A DNA stretch of 50,559 nucleotides from J089 sp964535735 (GTDB lineage Bacteria; Fidelibacterota; Marinisomatia; Marinisomatales; J089). The notes below the pieces were generated by a model. It was not told where the DNA came from. It was given only the letters and a program-made list of their open reading frames with translations, and did not search any database. Below, piece after piece: positions 23,884 through 31,654 of this stretch. The translations under genes were made by a program, and so were the position numbers. Where the stretch lies: assembly GCA_964535735.1 (NCBI GenBank), contig CAZHTM010000015.1:1-50559 (forward strand). Reading direction: 5' to 3'. The stretch's first letter is position 1. Every line of letters starts with the position of its first letter.

Positions 23884-26800
23884 ATGAAAAAATATCGGTT
23901 GGCGTTCAGCCTGATTTTATGTCTTTCCGGCCTAACTGGACAATCTACCAATTCTGAATTTCGTTCCAATTGGGTCATCACCTGGGAATATATATCTTCG
24001 TCCTATTCACCAGCTCAGGGAAAAGCACGGATTCGGGAAATTCTGGACAATATGAAAGCCGCCCATATGAATGCTGTCCTCTTCCAGGTTCGTCAATCCG
24101 GCACCGCCTACTATCCCTCATCTTTTGAACCCTGGGGTTACTATGCTGGGTCGGGAGACCCCGGCTACAACCCACTAGCGTACATGATTCAGGAAGCTCA
24201 CGCCCGGGGCATGGAAGTCCATGCCTGGTTCAACGTCTTTCAGGCCAGCAGCACTGCCCCCGGCACCCCGGCTCACGAACATCCAGATTGGGTGTGCCGC
24301 GATCAGGACGGCAACCCCATGACCTCCTACCGGGCCTTGTCACCAGGCTTAGAAGCCGTACGCAATTACACGGTCAATGTGGCCATGGAAATTGTAAACA
24401 ACTACGACATTGACGGACTCCATCTGGATTATGTCCGGTGGAATGAATACGCCAACAACCAGCGGGTCGCCCCATCACCGGAAGAGGAATTGCGCCGCAT
24501 GGACGGGATGCTGACCGATGAAGAAATTGAAGCCTTGAATGAGAACCGTTCTGGCCGGTATCTCTACGACATAGAACACCCCTACTCCGCCGGTGTGCCC
24601 TCCGGTTTTGCCACTTGGGAAGAATGGTGGCGCTCGAGTGTCACGGAATTTGTTTCCACCCTCCACGATTCCATTCAAACCGTTAAACCCTGGGTGCGGC
24701 TGTCCGCTGCCGTCTTGGGAAAATACAACTGGTCCGGTTGGCAAGCCTATGGCTCTGTTTTTCAGGATGCCGCCCTGTGGTTCAATGAACATTATGTGGA
24801 TCAACTAACTCCTATGCATTACCATTGGACCTCATCCACCAGTTTCTACGGAATGTTAGTAGGCGATTGCCCCAACTGCTGGAGCGATTATATTCAACCA
24901 GGCATTGAGGAACAGAACATCTATACCGTAGGACCTGGCTCTTATGTGTTGTCAGATAATGGAGCCTGGAATAACCATGCCAGTATTGTGAACACCTGCC
25001 GTTCTATTCCTTGGGTAAAGGGATTCCAGTTTTTCAGTTACGGTACCTGGGAATCCCATGATTACTGGAATCAGGCCGGGTCGACTTTTTTTAAACGGCA
25101 AACAAAACAACCTGTAAATTTCAATGTCAACAGTAATACACCGGAAGCACCAACGTTATCGCTGGAGCGAGTGGATTCCCTAAACTATCGTCTTACTATT
25201 ACACCTTTAGACACTACCAATCCGGCCTGGTATATAGTCTATCGTACCGATACTCTGGCCGCTGATTCAAGTCAAAACACCATCGTGGATATTCATTTTT
25301 CCGATACCACTTACCAGATTATGGAATCGTTTTCCGGCACCCAAGATTTTAACGGTCGATACACCTATTACGCTACCACGGCTAACCGATATTGGTCGGA
25401 ATCTAGCCCTTCCAGCTTGGAAACCACCGACTCTATTCCTTCTTTTGCCCCGATGGTGGTGTCTACCGATCCTCCCGCTGGTGATACGGTTCGAGTTAAT
25501 GTTCGGCCGGAGATCATATTTTCAAAAACCATGAACACCGATGATACCTATTCAAAAATTATCGTTGATACAGAGATAGGCTACTCCCTGATTTGGGCGT
25601 CTAATCATCGCAGCGTGGCCATTTCCTTCTATCAGAATTTGCCTTACGCGCTGGACTTTACAATTACCATCGATTCCAGTCTTACGGATATTAATGGGGT
25701 CGAATTTGATGGCAACGGGGACGGACAACCTGGGGATGCTTTGGTCCTTCATTATACCACAGAAGCCCAAGATATTTGGGGACCTGAAATCGCTGAATTG
25801 AACCTGGATTTTAACGGTCTCAGCGATCAAGTGGAGATCGGAGATGTAGTCACAATTGTCTTTGACGAACGGGTAAGTCCTTCCTCCTTAGGTTCCGGAG
25901 TAGATATCCTGGCCAACGGACTTCCGATTGACTTTGACCACCATTATTCGGAACTGAACGAGCAGTCCCTTTTCTCCATTCGCCCCGCCGATGATTTCAT
26001 CCCGGATCAAACCTACACGGTCATTATTGATTCCACCATAACCGATATTATGGGCAATCCTATGGACACTCGCTTAGCGATAGACTTCCATACGGAAGCC
26101 TTAGCCTATGGCGATATTCTCATGATTTCAGAGTTTGACGGTGTAGCCGAATGGTGGCAGCCCTCGGGGTCCGGATCCACCACCGGCATTCTGGCGGAGA
26201 CCTCCTTCGGCACTTCCTCTTCAATTTATCTACCGGGAACCACGCCCCGAAAGTCAGCCAAATTGCATTATGCCTGGAACACTAACGCCAACGACTGGCT
26301 GATCCGTACCTATCTCTCCGGTGGTGATCCTCGGGCCGTTCAGTTTGACACGTCCTATATCCTGCAGACTTACCTATATGGTGATGGCAGTTCCAACTAT
26401 TTCCGCTTCTGTGTTGACGACCGTCTTCCTGCTACTGCCGCTGGTTATCATGAAGTGAGTCCCTGGATTGAAATCAACTGGAAGGGCTGGCGGTTGGTTT
26501 CCTGGGATCTGGGTGTGGGCGAAACTGGAACTTGGCTCGGCGACGGTGTTTTGGAAGGAACCATGCGAACCGATAGTTTCCAGATGACCTACAATCCGAC
26601 CATTGGTGTCAGTCGTGGCACCATTTATTTTGACAATTATCGGGCCGTACGAAAAACCGATCAATTGGCGACGGAGAAGGATACACCTCCGGTGCCGGTG
26701 GACTTTGCCCTCTACCAAAATTACCCCAATCCTTTCAACCCCCAGACCGCTATTCGGTTTGATCTGGATCGAAACACCCAAGTCTCCTTGGTGATTTATG

Positions 26801-26976
26801 ATCTCATGGGACGGGAAGTCCGCACGCTGATCAAAGGCTATCGCAGTGCCGGTACCCATATGGTTTCCTGGTCCGGCCGGGACAATTTTGGCAAACCGGT
26901 GGCCACCGGAACCTACTTCTGCCGTCTCCGAACTGAAAATCAGGTTCGGACGATTCGGATGGTATTGTTGAAGTGA
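23884..26976 (+). CDS. Secreted GHL10-family glycoside hydrolase with Ig-like domains and sorting tail
   Basis: A 1030-aa extracellular protein. The ATG at 23884 (MKKYRLAFSLILCLSG, signal peptide) is preferred; the frame is open to 23815 only through a TTG. Residues of about 25-400 are a GHL10 (DUF187-like) TIM-barrel glycosidase, with MNAVLFQVRQSG, EVHAWFNVF and DIDGLHLDYVRW. E. coli DigH and B. subtilis YngK belong to this family, and DigH cuts peptide-free peptidoglycan glycan. An FN3-like segment (about 405-520) and two SbsA-type Ig domains (about 540-740, STDPPAGD...) follow. Next is a domain of about 180 residues (743-925), also present in the neighbouring amidase. The end is a YQNYPNPFNP sorting tail. 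The domain order suggests a cell-surface or released glycan hydrolase. Confidence 0.88.
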   Translation: MKKYRLAFSLILCLSGLTGQSTNSEFRSNWVITWEYISSSYSPAQGKARIREILDNMKAAHMNAVLFQVRQSGTAYYPSSFEPWGYYAGSGDPGYNPLAYMIQEAHARGMEVHAWFNVFQASSTAPGTPAHEHPDWVCRDQDGNPMTSYRALSPGLEAVRNYTVNVAMEIVNNYDIDGLHLDYVRWNEYANNQRVAPSPEEELRRMDGMLTDEEIEALNENRSGRYLYDIEHPYSAGVPSGFATWEEWWRSSVTEFVSTLHDSIQTVKPWVRLSAAVLGKYNWSGWQAYGSVFQDAALWFNEHYVDQLTPMHYHWTSSTSFYGMLVGDCPNCWSDYIQPGIEEQNIYTVGPGSYVLSDNGAWNNHASIVNTCRSIPWVKGFQFFSYGTWESHDYWNQAGSTFFKRQTKQPVNFNVNSNTPEAPTLSLERVDSLNYRLTITPLDTTNPAWYIVYRTDTLAADSSQNTIVDIHFSDTTYQIMESFSGTQDFNGRYTYYATTANRYWSESSPSSLETTDSIPSFAPMVVSTDPPAGDTVRVNVRPEIIFSKTMNTDDTYSKIIVDTEIGYSLIWASNHRSVAISFYQNLPYALDFTITIDSSLTDINGVEFDGNGDGQPGDALVLHYTTEAQDIWGPEIAELNLDFNGLSDQVEIGDVVTIVFDERVSPSSLGSGVDILANGLPIDFDHHYSELNEQSLFSIRPADDFIPDQTYTVIIDSTITDIMGNPMDTRLAIDFHTEALAYGDILMISEFDGVAEWWQPSGSGSTTGILAETSFGTSSSIYLPGTTPRKSAKLHYAWNTNANDWLIRTYLSGGDPRAVQFDTSYILQTYLYGDGSSNYFRFCVDDRLPATAAGYHEVSPWIEINWKGWRLVSWDLGVGETGTWLGDGVLEGTMRTDSFQMTYNPTIGVSRGTIYFDNYRAVRKTDQLATEKDTPPVPVDFALYQNYPNPFNPQTAIRFDLDRNTQVSLVIYDLMGREVRTLIKGYRSAGTHMVSWSGRDNFGKPVATGTYFCRLRTENQVRTIRMVLLK

Positions 26977-27152
26977 TCGGTATTCCGACGAAAAGATAAT
27001 TCGATTGAGGGCTTACGACTTACCCAACTGTGGAGCACCTGTGCGACGAGTAGCGTCAATCCAGTAGGAACACGTCTACATCGGTTGCCCGTTTAGGGCC
27101 CTTGTCCTTCTGGTCTGTTAGTTTGTAACTTGAAAAAAGCCAGGAAGTGGAC

Positions 27153-28058
27153 ATGTATGATGTATCCAAATATCGACTGTGGATTTTTCCAGATGGTTTT
27201 TCTATGCTTAACACCATTCTTCTGGGGTGTATAACTTTCCTCCTCCCGCTTCAACCGGTTGCAGGTCAGGAAACGGACACTTTGGCTTATTTTGATCCAT
27301 CCACCACACCGGAGGATATCACGGTTCTGGGCAATATTACCGATATGGGAGTGTATTTTGTGCCGGATTCGTCCTGGGAAAATTATTCGATTAATCAGAT
27401 AGAAATCCTCATCAGTGAGCCCGTCTTCAATCAAACCGTCTCACTGTCGCTTCGCTCCGACAGTACCGGGTATCCCGGTCCCGTACTCACTACCCTCCAA
27501 TTATCCTTCGATGATACGACGGTCACCTATCCGCAGTGGTATCCGATCACGATTCCTCCCGATTCCGGTGTCTTGCACCGATCAGGACCTTTCTGGGTAA
27601 CCGGCAGTGCGCTGTTCTACGGAATGGCTGTATACAGCGATACAGGATTTCAACATACCTTCGCATACGAATATGGTCTTCCCCCCTGTGATCCCTGTTG
27701 GAATGGACCGACTACAGGATTTGATTTGGTAGTGAAAACGATTGTTATACGGGATGCCCTGTCCATTCATACGGGAGCACCCTCCATGATCAATAACTAT
27801 ACCCTGAAAGCTTTTCCTAATCCTTTCAACAGCACCGTGGTTTTTCAAGTACCTGAAAATATCGATCCAGACGGTATGACACTGAAAATAGTTGATGTGT
27901 ACGGCCGGGAAGTCTTTCGGCATTCCATCAACTCTCCCACGATCCGATGGACTGGGACAACGGAACAGGGAATGCCCTTAAGCTCGGGGATTTATTTTGT
28001 CCTCCTGCAAACAGGCCATCAGGTAGTTCTGTCGCGAAAAATAAGCTATCTGAAATAA
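27153..28058 (+). CDS. Secreted protein with type IX-like sorting tail, unknown function
   Basis: About 301 aa. The ATG at 27153 follows AGGAAG by 5 bases. A second ATG at 27204 (MLNTILLGCITFLLPL) would give a cleaner signal peptide; the choice is uncertain. The mature part (SLSLRSDSTGYPGPVL, FWVTGSALFYGM) is a beta-rich domain of the kind that describes 'fixed-effect' surface modules; no catalytic motif is seen. The end (KAFPNPFNSTVVFQV ... GREVF ... SSGIYFVLL) is a sorting domain. It lies between the GHL10 glycosidase and the convergent amidase and may be a surface partner of either. Confidence 0.75.
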   Translation: MYDVSKYRLWIFPDGFSMLNTILLGCITFLLPLQPVAGQETDTLAYFDPSTTPEDITVLGNITDMGVYFVPDSSWENYSINQIEILISEPVFNQTVSLSLRSDSTGYPGPVLTTLQLSFDDTTVTYPQWYPITIPPDSGVLHRSGPFWVTGSALFYGMAVYSDTGFQHTFAYEYGLPPCDPCWNGPTTGFDLVVKTIVIRDALSIHTGAPSMINNYTLKAFPNPFNSTVVFQVPENIDPDGMTLKIVDVYGREVFRHSINSPTIRWTGTTEQGMPLSSGIYFVLLQTGHQVVLSRKISYLK

Positions 28059-28106
28059 CCCCATCGGCTACCAGCTACCACTCACCAACCACCGCTCACC
28101 ATGATC

Positions 28107-30626
28107 CTATTTCAACAACACCATCTTTCGTGAAACTGAGTGCTCGCCGGTCTGCAGTCGATAAATATAGGTTCCAGCGCTGACAACCCGACTCTCATCA
28201 TCCCGTCCATCCCACAATTGGTGGTACCGACCAGCGTTTTTATATCCTGATTCCAAATGCCGCACAACCTGGCCACGGATGTTATAAACAGTCAAGGACA
28301 TGGTCCCCGCTTTTTTCAAAGTGTAATCAATATGGGTGACGGGATTGAACGGATTGGGATAGTTCTGAAGTAAGGACAGTTGGTCCGGAAGCAGGATGGC
28401 CGTATCCAGACTTAATTCTTCATCAAAAACAATAGCCAGATCATCAAAGATCAGGCGGCCGAACTGGGGATGGTCCGCCACATGGGTTAGTTGAATACTA
28501 TCAATCCGGAGATTCCCATCCAGCACACCATCGCCTAACCAAGAACCGGTTCCATCAGCGGCCATATTCCAGCGAATCCGCTTCCAGCCGATCCAGTCCA
28601 CGGTGAACCAGGGACTGACTTCGTGGTACGAAGCGCCAGTCGCCGGCAAATGGTCATCCACAGCGAATCGGAATTGATTTCCCGACCCGTCGCCAAACAC
28701 ATAACATTGCAAAACATCCTGACCAGTAAAGGTCACATCCCGGGGATCGCCACTGCCCAGGTATTCCCGAATCAACCAATCAGACGCATCTTCATCCCAT
28801 CCGTAACGGATATCTAGCGCGGCGGTGCTGCCGGTCAACAGATTAGTAATCTCTGTGGTGACGAACCGTCCGGTGCTGTCGGGAATAAATCCGGTGGAAC
28901 TACCGCTCTGTGCCGGTTCCCACCAATGAGAGGTTACCCCTGATTCAAAGTTGTCAATCGACTGGGTGACGGCCACGGTGGTACCGGTCTGAAAACTGAA
29001 AGAATGCCAAATACCCATGGTATTTCCAAACTGATCCATAATTCCTGGAGCCACGCGATACACATACACTGACAGAGGATCCAGTCGATCCTGGGGGAAG
29101 AGGTTGACAACCGTCTCATCACCAACACTGTAAGCTCGCAACCGGGTTAGGGCTGGTTCCGAAAGGGAAAAATTCTCCAGATAGATGATGGATTCCAGGG
29201 AATCGGTATTGCCGATGATTTCGTCAAAACGAATGCTCACAATCGGGTCCAATTCTACTCCACTGGAGGAAACGGCGGGATAAACGACCTGAATCTGAGG
29301 TGGGGCGATATCGCTGGGACTGGTTCTGAAATGCAAGACAAAGGATCCCCCGGGAAGGCCATCCCCATCTCCATCCAGGGTGTGCCCGTAAATATCCTGA
29401 GCAGAATCACCGATGGTCACGGTGTAATCGGTAACATACTGGATACTGTCCGCCAAAAACTCCAACCGCCGGTGCTGATTCCACCAAGTAAAAGATCCGG
29501 TAGTGAATGGTTCGATTTGAAACGCCGTCTCAACGGACACCGGGTCCATAGAGCGACTGAATTGGATTTCAACCGGGTCCCAGGCGGGGAAGGTCGTGTC
29601 TCCTTCAACGGGAATCGTAGCCACAATCCCGGGAGGCTGACTAGACAAGAGGTCAATATCCAGGAAAGTGAAAAATGTATCAACCGGCGTTACAGTCAAT
29701 GTATCGGAATAATACCCCTCCGCAGAAACAATCACCGACCAATTGGAATCGGGAAGGTTCTCCAAAAAGTAGAAACCGTTTCGATAAGCTTCCGGATCAT
29801 TGGTATATTGAAAAAATAAAGATTCAAACGTGTCGGTGGTATAACTCTGATCGCCGATGGTCACGGTGGCTCCGTTAATGGGTTGTCCGGTCTCCAGATT
29901 GCGCACAATCCCGGTACAGATATGCACCGTAGGCCGGGAAATATTGTGATGTTTCAGAATCGACCAGTAGAACGTGTAGGCCAATAAACGTTGATATTCC
30001 GAATTCATATCCAGTTGATTCTGAGCCGGATGCGTGTGGTGCCCTTCTTCGCTCAATTCTGAAGGCATAATGGTATTACGATTCACCGAGAGATAGGGAC
30101 CGGGCCAGCCCGGGCCGCAGGATCCGGTGTAGGAATAAAAGGAACAATCGCCCCATGAACCAATGGAGGGAATTCGCATTCCACGGGTCAGAATATCTAT
30201 CATGACAGCACTCATGGCCTCTCCCCCAACCGGAGGATCGGGAGTCCCGTCGTAAAGCTGCCCCCATAGTAGTAAGGTATTATTGGATGTGGGTGCCCCT
30301 GCATTACTATGGATCGAATGAAACCAGGAGGCCCCCACCGAATTGGCATACACGGAACGGTCATATAGACCCACCGTTTGCTGATCATTGGTACGAGTCA
30401 TGTAAACGGTATCGATATCAGTGGTGGTCCGGAGCAATTCCCGAAGCTGGAGACCCACCCGCAACACTTCTTCCGCTTCGGAAAAACCGCTGACACCCAT
30501 GTTTTCCGTCCGACTATGACCGGGATCAATACAAATGTCCCACCCGGATAAACCGGTCACCTGCCCCTGAATCGAAGTCCATACTAGACCGGCGCTCAAT
30601 AAAAGACTGAATGTTCTCCCTCTCAT
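28107..30626 (-). CDS. N-acetylmuramoyl-L-alanine amidase with Ig-like domains and sorting tail
   Basis: An 839-aa secreted protein. Residues of about 29-235 are an Amidase_3 zinc hydrolase that removes stem peptides from murein. The metal/catalytic residues are visible: DPGHS (His37), Glu in FSEAEE (about 50), SIHSNAG, and LSEEGHH for the catalytic Glu. A carboxypeptidase-regulatory-like domain (GIVRNLETGQPINGATVTI) and two SbsA-type Ig domains follow. A domain of about 180 residues, clearly related to the one in the GHL10 protein (WW.P..SGS.TG ... DWLIR.YL..GDPR), precedes a LLQNYPNPFNP sorting tail. The ATG overlaps the end of the TolB-like gene by 4 bases. It converges on the 27153-28058 gene with only about 48 bases between stops. 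Confidence 0.92.
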   Translation of the reverse strand: MRGRTFSLLLSAGLVWTSIQGQVTGLSGWDICIDPGHSRTENMGVSGFSEAEEVLRVGLQLRELLRTTTDIDTVYMTRTNDQQTVGLYDRSVYANSVGASWFHSIHSNAGAPTSNNTLLLWGQLYDGTPDPPVGGEAMSAVMIDILTRGMRIPSIGSWGDCSFYSYTGSCGPGWPGPYLSVNRNTIMPSELSEEGHHTHPAQNQLDMNSEYQRLLAYTFYWSILKHHNISRPTVHICTGIVRNLETGQPINGATVTIGDQSYTTDTFESLFFQYTNDPEAYRNGFYFLENLPDSNWSVIVSAEGYYSDTLTVTPVDTFFTFLDIDLLSSQPPGIVATIPVEGDTTFPAWDPVEIQFSRSMDPVSVETAFQIEPFTTGSFTWWNQHRRLEFLADSIQYVTDYTVTIGDSAQDIYGHTLDGDGDGLPGGSFVLHFRTSPSDIAPPQIQVVYPAVSSSGVELDPIVSIRFDEIIGNTDSLESIIYLENFSLSEPALTRLRAYSVGDETVVNLFPQDRLDPLSVYVYRVAPGIMDQFGNTMGIWHSFSFQTGTTVAVTQSIDNFESGVTSHWWEPAQSGSSTGFIPDSTGRFVTTEITNLLTGSTAALDIRYGWDEDASDWLIREYLGSGDPRDVTFTGQDVLQCYVFGDGSGNQFRFAVDDHLPATGASYHEVSPWFTVDWIGWKRIRWNMAADGTGSWLGDGVLDGNLRIDSIQLTHVADHPQFGRLIFDDLAIVFDEELSLDTAILLPDQLSLLQNYPNPFNPVTHIDYTLKKAGTMSLTVYNIRGQVVRHLESGYKNAGRYHQLWDGRDDESRVVSAGTYIYRLQTGEHSVSRKMVLLK

Positions 30627-31549
30627 TTCGACACCTCCAGCGTCCAGATACGACCATCGTTGGTATCATATACAATCCGGGTTCCATCAGGAGACCAATC
30701 TGGGTGTAGTTCCACAAGGTCGGGACTCTGGGTCACATTAATAACGGTCTGATCTTCAAGATCCATGATATATATATCCGCTTCAGTCAAGCGATGGCCG
30801 TCATCTTTTATTACGGTATAGCAAAGGCGTTGCCCATCGGGTGAAAAACGAGGTGAATTCCCCAGACCCAGGTTAATCTGCGTCGAACCATCGGCCGATA
30901 GGAGCCACAAATGTCCACCCAGAACTTTAAATGCAAGATACATCCCATCACGGGCAATATCCGTCTCAATAACGGGACCTTCTTCCGGGAGAGTGATGAC
31001 ATCCCGTGACCCGTTAGAATGAATTCGAACTATTTGATCCTTAATCACCATCCAAACAGGGTCTGTTGATGGTTGTTTTGTGGGGATATCCCATTGACGA
31101 ATACGGGCGCTTCCGTTAAGCCATATCCGTGTACCCTCCCCATCCCATTGGGGTACACCTGACATCCCAGATTCATAATTGGTAAGGAAATAGGGTACAC
31201 TGTCACTCAGAGAATAGAGAACCAGGGCAAATAGTTGTTTCCCGTCTATTCGCATGCCCACCCGCGCCGCGATACGATCACCGGAAGGTGACCAAGCCAT
31301 CCCAAATCCGGCTGCTTGCTCTGTAGACAGGGTGTCCACTTGGTGGTTTTCCAAGGAATACACATAGATGCCCCTAAATTGAGGTCCCGAAAAGGCTATA
31401 TGAACACTATCAGGAGACCATTTAGGCGCCTGTCCTTCTGTAATTTCTGGTATTGATTTAGGCTGCCCTGCCGCTGACGCCAGGAGGACGAAAACGCTTA
31501 TCCAAAGCCAATAATCGGTAGTTTTATCTGATTTTCGGATCCTAAACAT
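30623..31549 (-). CDS. TolB-like PD40 beta-propeller protein
   Basis: A 308-aa exported protein made of WD40-like PD40 blades. Blade signatures include APKWSPDSVHIAF, GMAWSPSGDRIAA, SPRFSPDGQRLCY and HPDWSPDGTRIVYD. These match the C-terminal propeller of TolB; the N-terminal TolB domain is not present. Its stop overlaps the amidase start in an ATGA junction, so the two are translated together. In E. coli the Tol-Pal system is linked to murein cleavage at division. Whether this protein interacts with Pal or simply binds substrate is unknown. Confidence 0.85.
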   Translation of the reverse strand: MFRIRKSDKTTDYWLWISVFVLLASAAGQPKSIPEITEGQAPKWSPDSVHIAFSGPQFRGIYVYSLENHQVDTLSTEQAAGFGMAWSPSGDRIAARVGMRIDGKQLFALVLYSLSDSVPYFLTNYESGMSGVPQWDGEGTRIWLNGSARIRQWDIPTKQPSTDPVWMVIKDQIVRIHSNGSRDVITLPEEGPVIETDIARDGMYLAFKVLGGHLWLLSADGSTQINLGLGNSPRFSPDGQRLCYTVIKDDGHRLTEADIYIMDLEDQTVINVTQSPDLVELHPDWSPDGTRIVYDTNDGRIWTLEVSK

Positions 31550-31604
31550 GGGAATCCCCCATTGAATGTAGGTAGAGGTGGATCAAATTTTAATAGTGAT
31601 CGAT

Positions 31605-31633
31605 AAAAAAGGGCCTCCGAGGAGGCCCTTTTT
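31605..31633 (-). terminator. Rho-independent terminator of the receptor operon
   Basis: GGGCCTCC and GGAGGCCC (31611-31618 and 31621-31628) form a perfect 8-bp stem with a 2-base loop. A-runs on the left and T-runs on the right let it work in both directions. On the minus strand it lies 22 bases after the stop of the double-propeller gene, ending an operon that starts at 47283. Confidence 0.93.
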
Positions 31634-31654
31634 CGATTCACAACTCACACGGAG

